Assembly: GCA_026826555.1 (NCBI GenBank)
Contig: JAKSZT010054565.1
Location: 6,599,017-6,663,016 of the forward strand
DNA: 64,000 bases
Direction: 5' to 3'
DNA from: Tolypeutes matacus
Taxonomy: Eukaryota; Chordata; Mammalia; Cingulata; Chlamyphoridae
The notes beneath the pieces are model-generated. The model was not told the DNA's origin. It worked only from the letters and a program-made list of their open reading frames with translations, and did not search any database. Of the stretch, positions 44,926 to 57,970 are shown in pieces. Numbering within the stretch: position 1 is the first letter of the stretch; every line of letters begins with the position of its first letter. The position numbers and the translations under genes were made by a program.

Positions 44926-45897
44926 TTGAAATATGCCTCTCTACCTTATCTTCTAGGAATTTTATGGATTTGTCTCTAGTATTTAGATCTTTGGTACATC
45001 TTGAGTTAATTTTTATAGGGCATGAGATGGTGATCCTCTCTCATTCTTTTGGATACCAATATCCACTTCTCCAAGCACCATTTGTTGAAGAGGCTGTTCT
45101 GTCCCAGTTGAGTGGGCCTGGTGGTCTTGTCATATACCAATTGACTGTATATGTGAAGATCTATATCAAAACTCTCAGTTTGGTTCCATTGATCAATATG
45201 TCTATCTTTGTGCCAATACCATGCAGTTTTGACCACTGTAGCTTTGTAGTATGGTTTTTTTAAAGATCTTTTTTTTTTTATTTATTTATTTCTCCTCTCC
45301 ACCCTATTGTTTTTTTGCACTTTCTTTCTCTCTCTGTGTCCATTCACTGTTTGTTCTTCTGTGTCTGCTTGTTTTCCCTTTAGGTGGCACTGGAACCAAT
45401 CCTGGGACCTTCTGGAATGGGAGAGAGGCGCTCAATCTCTTGTGCTACCTCAGCTGTCTGGTCTGCTGCAGTATCTCTTATTGTCTCTCATCTGTGTCTC
45501 TTTTTGTTGTGTCATCTTGTTACACCAGCTCTCCATGTGGGCTAGCACTCTGTTCAGGCCAGCACTCCTGTGTGGGCCAGCACTTCTGCATGGGCCAGCT
45601 CTCTGCTTAGACCAGCTCACCACACAGGCCAGCTTGCCATGTGGACCAGCTTGCCTTTACCAGGAGGCCCCAGAATCAAACCTTAGATCTCCCAAATTGT
45701 AGATGGGAGCCCGTCAAGTGATTACTTGAGCCACATCTGCTTCCTTGTAGTATGTTTTAAGGTCAGGTAGCATGATTCTTCCAATTTTACTTTTCTTTAA
45801 CAATATGTTTAAGGCTCTTTGGGACCCTTTTCCCTCCCAAATAAATTTCATAATTAGCTTTTTCAATTCAGCAAAACTAATACTGTTGTAATTTTTA
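44926..45897 (-). mobile_element. L1-F: ORF2 fragment, minus strand, split by a SINE
   Basis: It aligns with ORF2 on both sides of the SINE (44940-45253 and 45745-45897), equal to about 16810-17280 of the full-length copy. It lacks the 3' end. On its upstream side it stops at the THAP12 retrocopy and resumes at 48484. Confidence 0.82.
45244..45754 (-). mobile_element. Long DAS-type SINE, minus strand
   Basis: The head is at the right (minus strand 'ggaagcagatgtggctcaag', 45744-45725) and the A-rich tail at the left (T and 'atttatttattt' at 45262-45292). The duplication 'ttgtagtatg' flanks it at 45244-45253 and 45745-45754. The body repeats 'gtgggccagcac'-type units (45535-45660). Confidence 0.92.
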
Positions 45898-48483
45898 AAA
45901 CCAAATTCACAATTTATTTATAATGAAATAAACTGTACAAGATTGATTTTCTTCAACAAAAATGGAAATATTTTTATATTATTGCTAGAAAAACCACAAA
46001 ACACAATTTTTGTAGGGTTTCCAGGTTTTGCTTATAAATCAAGATGAGGCCATAGATATAATGGAAGTAGACAGAAGAGACAAATCAGTTCTCAGTATCC
46101 ATAGCCTCATGATTCTCTCTCGACCATGAAACAGAAGTGTTCAACACATACCTGCTAAAGAACTTATGAAGGTGTAGACTTAACAAAGGAATGTAAACAG
46201 CAACAACCAGATGTGGAAAAAGGCATTTGAACCGTAACTTGCTCCTTTAGGTTCATTTGAAACAGACAAAATCTACACTGGAATTCTTGCTTAACAAGCT
46301 CAGTTTCTCTCACTCTCTGGTAATTCCCTTAACAATATACTTAAAACTCCTACTAGTTAAAAGTCAGTCGTGAGCCTCACTGTAACATTTTACAAAATGT
46401 ATTGCTTTCCTTCCATATCTCCTCAAAATTAATTTTTTCAAAGTACTGAAAATTGAGCTGGGTCTGACAATTGGATCACAGTGATGATAAATGTTAGGTC
46501 CAAAATGACCTATCTAAATAATTCCAGGATGCCACTAACAGAGATCACACAGAAATGAAATGTGGCACTTTTAATGCTATCTTCTGGAAGAATAGATTGG
46601 TCTCCATAGCATGAGATTTCAAACAGAGGCCCCTTAAATAGATAATTAATGACATGTATTCAATGGGAGACCTATAGCTAAAGATACTGAGTGATTAAGC
46701 AGCCTACATTCACCTTACAGTTTTTTCTCCAAATAGAAGAGAAAACCCATTTTAAATGTCTCTTAGGTATTTTCAATTGTTTCTGAATTACTCATAGGAA
46801 GCTGTGACTTAGTTGTATATAGTTTAATATATGTATTCACCATTAAATCTAGATCATGTTTTATATCAAAATTTATATTAAGCAAAACCAAGTTACTTGA
46901 ACTTTGGTCTGTCAAAGTGTTCCTCAGGTATTCTTTGGGACACTTTCATCCATTTTCATAATGTTCATTCTCAACCTTCTTCACAGGAAGAATTTATAAG
47001 ACCTTCAACAATGCATAAACATTAGGGAAAAACTTGATGTCAGGCAGATGGAGGGCTTCATAAATATTGGAAGGAACTCCGTATCTTTCCCTATGTGTTT
47101 CCACTTGATTCTCCAACAATGAAGCTCAGCAGAGAGAGTGTCAGGATTGGGTAAGTCACTTCTGTACATGTCAGCATAATGTTCCTCTGACATATTGAAT
47201 TTGAGCTGTCCCATGACAGAGGGCACCAAAAGTAGCATTTAAGATCTTTGAGGTGCTATTCTAAGAATATATCTTTAATTTCTTGAATAATGTGCTCCAC
47301 TGTTGGAACATTTAGAGTTTTTTAATAGTAACTCTCAAAGGTTAGTTGAGATTCCAGGTTACTTTGCTGGGCCTTGCAAAATTTGTCAGGGAATTTCACT
47401 TGAGTATCAAGGTTGGTTGCCAAATTTGTGGCTTCCTCAAACCAAAATTTATGATAAACTTCAATATTTTCCATCACTTTATTGAGTGAATGCAGCACTG
47501 CAGTCAAGCTGCTGGCTACAAATAAGACATCAGAAGTTTACCCCTGGAGATTTTCCCCAAAGGTTCTTGTAAAAGATAGGACACTCTTAAGAACAACAAT
47601 GGTAAAAATGAAATTAAAATCTGTTATGGCACTACAGAGTACAAATGCTCGGCCAGCTATACAATTATTCCATCTACCATTTTTTGCCACTATTTATACC
47701 ATCTAAATGTAAAAGAAGTGCTTGCAGGAGATCCATTAAAATTTCAAAAACATCATGCCTGCCTGTCCACTGAGAATTACAAATTTCTTTCAGTTCATTC
47801 CCCCTTTCTTCATTGCTCTGAAAAAGAACAAAAATTACATTGTCAAGTTCTAAAAGTAGTTGCGGTGATCAGTGAAAAAAAGAAACTTCCTCCATCATTC
47901 CCAATGCAACAGATATTCCCATTACAGGCACTGATTTTGCTAACTAGTTATTTAAGGCACAGGAAGAGCAGAGTGTGTAGACAGTTTGGGTGGAAGCAAC
48001 AATTTTAATTTTGGAAGAAAATCCACCGGACACAATGTAAGCCTGTTCATGACAGTACACCATGTTTAATCCCTTCTCAAATATTGCAGTGTGAAATTTC
48101 AGGGCCAATATTTCTGTACTAGTTTCATAAGGCAGGAAAGCCCACAAATTCCTCTCTCAGATTAAGAGATTCATCGACAAACCTCACCAACATGGGCAGG
48201 TGCTCTTCCCCTCCTATGTCTACCACATTATCAGTGATAATGGAAAAGAAGTATGAGTCTCTCACTTCACTGAGGTTTTCTTCTAGAATGCAGCTTTCAC
48301 ATATCTCTAGAATCTGTTTCTGCTGTGTTTTCTAACAGAACAACTTAATAACAGCTGTTGTCTCAAAGCACTTTCTCAGAAACTCTTCACCAGAATTTAT
48401 TCGACCCTGCAACAGTGCTTGAAAGTTATCATGATTAAAGAGACCTTCAGGGAGTTCATCAGTCTCATGTCCATCCAGAGATA
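45898..48483 (-). pseudogene. THAP12: THAP12 (p52rIPK/PRKRIR) processed pseudogene, 5'-truncated
   Basis: Minus-strand pieces at 47944-48147, 47322-47507 and 47005-47238 closely resemble the body of THAP12, a THAP-domain protein with a hAT-transposase-like C-terminal region, first known as a regulator of the PKR inhibitor p58IPK. There are no introns across about 1.7 kb of coding remnant (48483 to a TAA at 46765-46763). By length it starts near residue 190 of about 760, so the N-terminal DNA-binding THAP zinc finger is missing. Several frameshifts and stops interrupt it. The 3' UTR follows to about 45900, where an AATAAA (45911-45920 region, minus strand) precedes a poor A tail. It sits inside L1-F in the same orientation. 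Confidence 0.88.
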
Positions 48484-48635
48484 TGCTAAAATGCTTGAGC
48501 AAATACTTCTACACAACATTGAATAAAAGTGGTGTCAGTGGGCATCCTTGCATTTCACCATTGAATATTATGTTAGCTTTGAGTTTTCCATATATATTCT
48601 TTATCATGTTGAGGTATTTTCCTTCAAGTCTTATC
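48484..48635 (-). mobile_element. L1-F: second ORF2 piece
   Basis: It is equal to the RT part of ORF2 around 16190-16340 of the full-length copy ('gggcatccttgcatttcacc' line at 48540-48559). About 430 nt of ORF2, including the FADD motif, are missing between this piece and 45897. It begins directly at the T-run of the next element. Confidence 0.75.
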
Positions 48636-49370
48636 TTTTTTTTTTTTTTTTTTTTTTTGCATTTCATTAATTTAATTGAAAAATGATGGTGGTTGTTAAG
48701 TTATCTCTGCCATCTCAAATTTAACACTGATATATTCAAAATAATGAAATGTATTAGACATTTGGGAAAACTTAAAAGTTATCCACAAACACAGTTTACA
48801 AAAGTTAGGTATAACTTTAGGTATTACTGTGGTTCGTTGGTTTACTTTTCATTGTATGCTTATACATAGCATGATGTCAAAACTAAATCACAATTGGTTT
48901 ACAACCATTCTGGGTGGGCTCAGGCTACACATTTTGCACTGACTATTTACAACATTTTAACATTGTAGACCTCTTTACATTCACTGACTTATATGGAAAA
49001 TCCTAAATATTACCCATCATAAGGGTGCCTACTTACTTAAGACATTCTTTTGGCACAATATGGGCATTACTGAAAATATAGTCTCAAAATTCTAAATTAG
49101 AGGATAGCAATTTTATCAAAACAGTCCTTAGTAAAAACTTCCAGAGTGTTAAATCTAGCATGCCCTTGCTTGGATGGGGTAAAGCAAGTGTTTGGGGTGC
49201 TAATTTATTTCATTACAAGAGAAACATTTTTTCAATGGGACTAGATTGAGACAGTAGATTCTGTATAAAATTTGTTATCATGAATATAAACATCACCTGT
49301 TCTCTAGAAAAAAATATTAATAATAACTTAATGACTTTACCAAGCTCATCGGGTCTCTCTCTCAATATAT
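48636..49370 (-). pseudogene. Retrocopy-like 3' UTR of an unidentified gene
   Basis: A run of 23 T (48636-48658) on the + strand is a poly-A tail on the minus strand. Upstream of it lies about 700 bp of unique AT-rich sequence with no open frame of note and no likeness to L1, LTR or SINE. The simplest reading is a processed retrocopy that holds only the 3' UTR of an mRNA. The source gene is not recognised. Confidence 0.5.
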
Positions 49371-49387
49371 ATATATTAATAATATTT

Positions 49388-52257
49388 TTTTTATTTTTTA
49401 AAAGATACTTAGATTACATAAATGTTACACAAAATCTATAGGGATTCCCATATGCACCACATCCCACACCTCCCACACCCTCTGACATAAACATGCTTCA
49501 TTACTGTGGCACATTCATTCCAATCGATAAATGCATCCTGGGCCTTTGCCATAAATCATGGACCGTAGTTCACATTGTAATCTACACTCTCTCAACACAG
49601 CTCTGCATGTTATGTGGTGATATAAAATGGCCTATATCTGTTGTCACAGTGTCATTCAGGATAATTCCCAACTCTTGAAAAAGCCCTCTTATCACAACTG
49701 TTTTTCCTTCTCCCTGCCCCCAGAGACTCCAGTCACCACTGGCTCCACATCAATGTTGTAATTTCTTCCATTGCTAGAATCACAATATGTCTATAGTGGA
49801 ATACCAGTAATTCCACTCTAGTCCATAGTTCTTTCTCCAATCCTGAGTATTCTGGGATGGATGATGATGTCCACTCCACCTCTAACTGAGAGGAGGTTTA
49901 TATCCCATTGGGAAGATAGATAGGACTATCTTGCTTGCAGTTGCAGAATCTCTCTGTTCCGTGGGGTGGTTGTTGATGATCCTCATCTCCTTGGTAGCTG
50001 TTCTGGGTGAGTCCAATGAGCTGTAGAGTAGGTGTTGCAACTCTGCTGAGGTTCCAGGCCCAGCTGGCACATGGACAATCCAAAGACTCATGTCTCTTGG
50101 AAGTACACCTACAAACTCCAGCACCAAGTATAGGTTTAAATAGAAGGGATAGATGAGGTCATATGTAGGGAAGACATAATTGAGTCCAACTCTGTCACTC
50201 TCAGGAGCACAAATTCCAAAGTAGGACTCATTGGTAGGGCACCAAACTCTGAAGCTATCAGCCATGACCATAGGACCTGGGTGTCTCCAATGCTCTCAGG
50301 AGCCCCACTATTTGAAGTAGTATTCACTTTGGCAGGCTATGAGATCATGCTGAGATGTGCACAAGTGTTACCTCTGGGATGACCTCCTGACTCACTTTGA
50401 AGTCTCTTAGCCATTTAAACACATTTGTCTTTACATTTTCCCCCTTTTATTTGAGGTCCTTTTCCAGTTGCATTGCTAGTTGGTGCTTGATAGTAATTCC
50501 TCAGTGCCAGGAAGGCTCATTCCCAGGAGTCATGTCCACACTGGGGGGAAGGTAATGCATTTATATGCTGAGTTTGGCATAGAAAGAGGCCACATTTGAG
50601 CAAGAAGGAGGTTCTCAGGCGACAACTCTTAGGCACCCCACAATGATAGGCTAAGTTTCAATTTCAAGTTAAAAGGCTCATAAGCATAGTCATCAATATC
50701 AAGGGCCCATCAGTGGATCATCCTCCTTCACCAGTCATTGTCCTGCACTTGGGGGATGTTGCTGCTCCATTAGAGAATGTGGCAGAGCTCTCCAGGATGT
50801 GAATTCAATATTCTCTCAGTTATTGTGTGAGTCTCCACCCACTGTGACAATGCCCCGTGAACACTTGAACATTTTATATACCTTATATGTATGTCCAGGT
50901 CATCTTCCTCCCATTTATCCCCCATCATTGACACCCCACACCAATGATCTTTCCCGGCCCCAGTTGTAACCCTTCTGTGATCCAAAACCTCTTCAAAAAT
51001 GAAGCCATTAAAATAGCTAAACACAATTAATAGGAAAATGAAATAATAACGATAAGTTCAAATGTAAGAAATATAATACATAAAATTTTAAGAAAAACTA
51101 AAAAGAAAACAAAATTAAAAGATTGGTATATTAAAAAATAATGGAAAACATTTTAAAAATTGTTTTTGACATTTGTCTTTCATCCCTGTGATATCTGGTG
51201 CCCTGTCTGTACAGTGGCATTTTCTTCCATTTATTTCCCAGTGTCTTACTATTTTTAATTTTGATTTCAAAGAAGTTTTAGGTTATAGTAAAGTCACACA
51301 CAGAATATAGGGAACTCTCATATACCCAACATCCTCTCCTTTTCCTCCTTCCCATATTAATACCTTTTTATATGTGGATGGTACTTTGTTATAACTGATA
51401 TACACATAGTGAAACATTGCTACTAAACATGGTCAATGGTTTACATTATGATTTACATTTAAACCATACCCTTTTATAAATTTTGATGACATTTAACATG
51501 GCTTGTGTTCATCACTGTAAGATCATGTAGAACACTTCCATTGCCCACTAAATATCACCTGCTCAATCTAATCTATTCCTCCCTCCCCTTCCCCTCTGAG
51601 CCCACAGTAACCCCCTGGCTTTGCTCCTTGAATCACAAGATTCATAGTTACATACAACAACACTGAGTTCTTGACACACTGCTTTGTCCTCCCCAATTAA
51701 GAATCCTCCATGCTCTTGAGAGACTCCCACCTCACTATTTGTGAACAAATAGGTCCTCCTGAGGATGGGAGTCCAACTCCTTCCCACTCATTATGTGGGT
51801 CTCCACCCAATGATACAATACTTTATGACAAAATGATCACTCACACCCTCCATAGAAGCCTGCTCCAGGGGGCCCTGCCCCGAATGCCCCCCAATCAACA
51901 CCCTAAACCAGTAACCCTTCCTTGTCATATTGCCATAAGAGTATTCTCAACTTTGTACTTTCACACCCATACCCACAAATCCCCAGTGTTCACCTGGTCT
52001 CTCTCCCAGCCCTCCCCCCAGTTCACTGGACCTTCCAAACCACCCTCCCCAATCTACCCACCTGTCAAACCTTCACCACCCAACCCAATAATATCACTAC
52101 CCTGCTGCCATATCCCTTCAATATGCAACTACACACTTTCACCTTACCATAGATTATGTCAGTAAGGGTGTTGGCTCACAGCCTTCATCTCCCTTTCTAT
52201 TTTCTGTAAACCTATCTTCCAGATAATAGCTCTCTGAGTCTGCTCAATTTGCTTAAT
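49388..52257 (-). other. L1-G extended 3' UTR
   Basis: Both 3'-end-like blocks are present (about 51540-51240 and 49680-49440, minus strand), with the linker between. It is collinear with the other copies. The + strand frame at 51710-52165 (151 codons) lies in block I. Confidence 0.82.
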
Positions 52258-55200
52258 TCATATCAGTGAGGTCATAAAATATTCATCCTTCAATGTCTGG
52301 CCAACTTCACTCAACATAAGGTTCTCAAGGTTCATTCACTTTATCCCATGTGTTAGCACTGTATTCCTTCTTACAGATGAGTAATACTCCATTGTATGTA
52401 TGTACCACATTTTGTTTACCCATTCCTCTGTTGATGGGCATTTGGGTTGATTCCAACTTTTGGCAAGAGTGAATAATTCTGCTATGAACATTGGTGTTTA
52501 TATATCTGTTCGTGTCTTTGCTTTCAATTCTTCTGGGTATATACCCAGGCAGTGGAATTGCTTGGTCATATGGCAGTTCTATAGTTAGTTTTTTGAGGAA
52601 CTGCCAAACTGTCCTTCACAATGCCTGGACCATTCTACATTCCCACAAGCAGTTGATGAGGGTTCCCATTCCTCTACATCCTCTACAACACTTATAGTCC
52701 CCTCTGTTTTTTTAATAGCTGCCATTCTAATGGGTGTAACATGGTATCTCATTGTAGTTTTAATAGCTCGTGATTTTGAGCATATTTTCATAGGCTTTTT
52801 AGCCATTTGTATTCCTTCTTTGGAGAAGTGTCTCTTCAGGTTTCTTACCCATTTTTAAAATGAGTTGTTTGTCTTTTCATTTTTGAGGTATAGGATTTCT
52901 TGATATATGCTGGATATTAGGCTTCTATAAGATATATGGTTGCCAAATATTTCTCCCATTGGGTAGAAATATCAACTTCCTTGATAATGTCTTTTGAGGT
53001 GCAAATTTTTTTCATTTGAGGAGATCCCATTTATCTATTTTGTCTTTTGCTGCTTGTGCTTTGGTTGTGAAGTTCATGAAACCATTTCCTATTACAAGGA
53101 CCTGTAGATAATTCCCTACATTATCTTCCAAGGTCTTTATATTCTTGGCTTTTATATTTAGATCTTTGATCCATCTTGAGTTGATTTTTGTATAAGGTGT
53201 GAGATGGTGTTCCTCTCTCATTCTTTTGGATATGGATATCAGTTCTCCAAGCATCATTTGTTGAAGAGGCCATTCTCTCCCAACTGAGTGGACTTGGTGG
53301 TCTTGTCGAATATCAGATGACTGTATATGTGAGGATCTATATCAGAACTTTCAATTCGTTTCCATTGGTCAGTATGTCTATCCTTGTGCCAATACCATGT
53401 AGTTTTGACCACTGTAGCTTTGTAGTATATTTTAAAGTCAGGTAGTGGGATACCTATGATTTCATTTTTCTTCTTCAATATGTCTTTGCTATTTGGGGCC
53501 TCTTGCCCTTCCAAATAAATTTCATAGTTAGTTTTTCCAATTCAGTAAAAAATGCTCTGTTGATTTTTATTGGGATATATTAGTTTGGGTGGGATAGACA
53601 TCTTAAAGGTGTTTAGTCTTCCCATCCATGAATAGGGAATATTCTTCCATTTTTTAAGTCTACTTTGATTTCCTTTAACAGTGTTGTGTGGTTTTCTGTA
53701 TATAAGGCCTTAACTTCTTTAGTTAAATTTATCTGTAGGTATTTGATTCTTTTAGTTACTATTGTAAAAGGTATTTTTTCCTTGAGTTTCACCTCAGATT
53801 GCTCATAATTGGTGTACAAAAATGCTATTGATTCCTGAACATTGATCTGATAGCCTGCAACTTTACTGAACTCATTTATAAGTTCTAGAAGCTTTGTTAT
53901 ATGTTTCTCAGGGCTTTCTATGTATAGAATCATGTCGTCTGCAAATAGTGAAATTTTTACTTCCTCCTTTCCAATTTGGATGCCTTTGATATCTTTTTCT
54001 TGCTTCATTGCTTGAGCAACTACTTCTAACACAATGTTAAATAAGAGCAGTGATAGTGGGCATCCTTGTCTTGTTCTCAGTCTTAGAGGGAAAGCTTTTA
54101 GGATTTCACCTTTGATGATGATGTTAGCTGTGGGTTTTTCATATATACCCTTTATCATGTTTAGAAAGTTTCCTTCTATTCCTATCTTTTGCAGTGTTTT
54201 TATCAGGAATGGGGGCTGAATTGTGTTAAATTCTTTTTCTGCATCTATAGAGATGGTCATGTGATTTTTTCTTTCGATCTGTTTATGTGGTGTATTACAT
54301 TGATTGATTTTTTTTTTATGTTGAACCCTCCTTGCATACCCAGGATGAAACCCACTTGGTCATGGAGTATAATTCATTGGATGCATTGTTGAATGCAATT
54401 AGCAAGGATTTTAGCATCTAGGTTCATTAGAAAGATTGGTCTGTAATTTTTCTCTCTTGTGGCATCTTTGGCTTTGGTATTAGGGTAATGTTGGCATCAT
54501 AGAATGAGTTAGGCAATGTTTCTTCTACTTCTATTTTTTCAAAGAGTTTAACCAGGATTGGTGTTAGTTCTTTCTGGAATGTTTGGTAGAATTCACTGGT
54601 GAAGTTGTCTGGTCCTGGGCCCTTCTTATTTGGGAGGTTTTTGATGGCTGAGTCTATCTCTTTACTTGTAATTGCTCTGTTGAATTAATCAATTTCTTCT
54701 TTCATCAATGTAGGCTGCTTGTGAGTTTCTAGGAATTTGTCCATTCCCTCTAAATTATCATTCTTGTTGGCATATAATTTTTCAAAGTATCCTCTTATGA
54801 TGCTCTTTATTTCTGTGGGGTCAGTGGTGATATCCCCTTCCTCATTTCTTATTTTGTGTATTTGCATCTTCTTTCTTTTTTCCTTTTTTAGTCTGGCTAA
54901 GGGTTTGCTAATTTTGTTGATCTCAAAGAACCAGTTTTTGGTTTGTTTAATTTTTCTAGTGCTTTCTTATTTTCTCTTTCATTTTGTTCTGCTCTAATCT
55001 TTGTTATTTCTGTTTTTCAACTTTCTTTGAGGTTAGTTTGTTGTTTTTCCAATTCCTCCAGTTGTGCAGTTAGGTCTTCAATTTTAGCTCTTTATTCTTT
55101 TTTGATATATGCATTTATGTCTATGAATTTCCCTCTCAGTACAGCTTTTGTTGCATCCCATAAGTTTTGATATGTTGTGTTGTCATTTTCATTCATTTCT

Positions 55201-56015
55201 AGGCAGTTACTGATTTCTTTTGAGATTTCCTCCTTCACCCACTGTTTGTCTAAGGGTGTGTTGTTTAGCTTCCATATCTTTGTGCCTAATCTGATTCTCT
55301 GGCCCTTACTGATTTCCAAATTCCTTCCATTATGGTCAGAGGAATTACTTCATATAATTTCAATCTTTCTGAGTTTACTCAGATTTTTTTCTAGCATTTG
55401 GCTTATCTTGGAGTGTGATCCATGTGCACTCTAAAAGATTGCATATTCTGCCGTATTTGTCAGTATTTGTAGTGTTATATATATGTCTATTAGATCCAGA
55501 TCCTCTAATGTATTAATCAAAGTCTTTGTTTCTTTATTGAATCTTAGTCAAGATGTTCTGTCTAAATGTGATAATGGTGTATTAAAGTCCCCCACTATAA
55601 TTGCAGAGGCATCTGTTTCTCTATTTAGTTTTTCCAGTGTTTGCCTGATGTATTTTTAGTCACCCTGATTAGGTGCATAAATGTTTATGATTGTTCTTTC
55701 TTCTTGAAAGATTACCCTTTTCACTAATATATGTGTCTTTGTCTCTTACAATAGTTTTGCATTTAATGTGTATTTTGTCCAATATTAGTATATTTACTCC
55801 TGCCCTTTTTTGGTTATTGTTTACTTATAAGATTGTTTTCCAGACATTCACTTTCATCCTCCTTGAATCTTGGATACAAGGTGGGTTTCTTGTAGACAAC
55901 ATATAGATGGCTCTTATTTAGTTATCCATTCTGCCATTCTGTGTCTCTTGACTGGTGAGTTTATTCCATTAACATTCAGTGTTCTTACTCTCAAGGAATT
56001 ATTTATATTAGACAT
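52258..56015 (-). pseudogene. L1-G ORF2, broken
   Basis: The ATG is kept at 56015-56013 and the stop TGA at 52260-52258. The longest open piece (53613-54260, 215 codons) covers the RT palm with FADDM near 53930-53945. The endonuclease part is split near 55320-55500. The C-terminal part has many stops. Confidence 0.9.
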
Positions 56016-56080
56016 ATTTTCTTTGGGTTTATGTATGTCATATGTTGTTTTTACTTCTCTTTTTGTCTTTTTAGTTGTTC

Positions 56081-57055
56081 TTACACTCTCCTCCAACTAT
56101 TTCTCTCCTCTTTTTTCTTTCAACCTGCAGAACTCCCTTTAGTATTTCTTGATAGGCAGGTTTCTTATTGGCATACTTTAATTTCTGTTTATCTCTGAAT
56201 ATTTTGAACTCTCTGTCATTTTTCAATGCAAGCTTTGCTGGATAGAGAATTCTTGGCTGGAAGGTTTTTTCCTTTTAGTACCTTAACTATGTCATACCAC
56301 GTCTTCTTATCTCCATGGTTTCAGGTGAGAAATCAGCATTTAATGTTATCGTGCTTCCCTTGTATGTGATGGTTCTCTTTTCTCTTGCTGCTTTCAGTAT
56401 TTTCTCTTTGTCTTGAGCATTGGACTGTTTGATGAGTATATGTCTTGGAGTAGGCCTGTTGAGATTTATACTGTTTGGGGTGCTGTGCACTTCCTGCACT
56501 TATATTCCATCTCCTTCAATAAGGTTGGGAATTTTTAAGCCATTATTTTCTCCAACACTCCTTCTGTCCTGTTTCTCATCTCTTCTCCCACTGGGATGCT
56601 TATAATGCATAACTTTGTGCTTTTTGCATTGTCATTCAAATCCCAAAGTCCCTGCTGGATTTTTTTTTCTAGCTTTTTATCTATCTGTTCTACTATCTGT
56701 TTGATTTCAAATGTACAGTCTTCCACATCACTAATTATTTCTTCTGCCTGTTCAAATCTACTGTTATGTGCTTCCAGTGTCTTTTTGATTTCTTGGATTA
56801 TGCCATTCATCACCATCATATCTGTTATCTTTTTATGTATGCTTACAATTTCTTCGGTATGTTCTCCAGTATCTTCTTAATATCCTTAATCTCTTCCTTC
56901 ATGTCATTAAGTTGGTTCATGATATTTGTGTGGACAGCTTTGATTAGTTGTTCAATGTTCTGCACCTCTTCCTGGTTTTTAATTTTTTCATTGAACTGGG
57001 CCGTGTCTTCCTGTTTCTTATTATGGTTTTTAAATTTTTGTTGCTGTCTGGTTAT
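56081..57055 (-). pseudogene. L1-G ORF1, broken
   Basis: The stop TAA is at 56083-56081. The coiled-coil part (56535-56819 open) and the C-terminal domain (56287-56499) are recognisable. The start codon equals ATA near 57053, so it is lost. This copy keeps the 5 nt that are missing in the full-length L1 near 13566. Confidence 0.8.
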
Positions 57056-57970
57056 CTTTTTATATTGCTGAGTTTATTCAGTTGATTACTTTCTCTCTTT
57101 ACTGTAAGGTTTTATTTATTTGCTGTTTTGTGTGTGTGTTAAGTTTTCTCTTTGACACTTTGTTTTTCTTATTCTATTTCATTGTTGTTGTCTATGTTCC
57201 CTTGGAGGAAATAATTAATGCCAAAGAAAGCCAAAGAGGTAAGAAAAGTAAAAAGATAATAGCAATAATAATAGTAATTGTTAGAATAAGAACCCTTTAA
57301 GACCTTGGAAAATTAATATGTAACTCATGTAAGCAGTTTAGACTAATAGGAATTAAAACATGGATTACCAACAATGAAATGGGAAACCAAATAGAGAAAA
57401 ATATATAGACTGAATTAAAAGGCCAGTTTGATGAGGAGAGAGGGAAAGAGAAAAGAAAAGACAAAAAGAAAAAAGGTTAATAAAAGAATGAGAACAGGGT
57501 AGATGAGGTAGAAATAACCTGAAAAGTTGAGGACTAAACAAAGAGAGGTGGAATGTAAGAACAACAAAAAGCAGAAGATAGAATGATGAGGGAAGGAAAA
57601 GAGATAGCATTATTATACAAAATTGGTATCCACAGAAAAGCAGAAATCAAGGAAGAGTAAGCAGAGTAACCAAGAATCAAGCCAGCAGCACCTTAAGGAA
57701 TTTATCTCTTAGTCCAGCTCTCTCCAGATCGATGCCTTGAAGTCCCCTACTCTCTGGGTTCCCCAAATAGCTCACTCGGGCAGGATCTTGCCCCCACTGA
57801 GCCGTTTTTTTGTGAGAGAGATCTGCCTATGTTCGATTACTTGTTTTGGCTTCTTCGTGTCTCTGGCCCTCACTCTTCTGGGAATTGGTATGCATTGTCC
57901 TGGTTTGCAGTGCCCCAAAGCAGGTCCCCACAGCAGACTTTGGCTTTTCCTTTGTTGTTTTATTGAGAGC
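57056..57970 (-). promoter_or_regulatory. L1-G 5' UTR remnant
   Basis: The part at 57056-57204 matches 13140-13285. The rest is purine-rich on the + strand (57205-57660) and ends in a GC-richer part with 'gggttccccaaatag' (57757-57771), which matches 37440-37454 in L1-C2. The outer boundary is approximate. Confidence 0.6.

Larger units (their letters stand above)
49385..57970 (-). mobile_element. L1-G: near full-length L1, minus strand
   Basis: On the minus strand: 5' UTR (57970 to 57056), ORF1 (57055-56081), ORF2 (56015-52258), extended 3' UTR and an A tail seen as T runs at 49385-49402. It is the second most complete L1 here. Its first bases do not match the 'gggcccaagatgg' start of the full-length copy, so the 5' end is truncated or of another subfamily. 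No clear target duplication is seen. Confidence 0.88.

Noticed and set aside
45251..45702. Plus-strand frames of 119 and 131 codons.
   Set aside because: They run antisense through a DAS-type SINE and its inner repeats.
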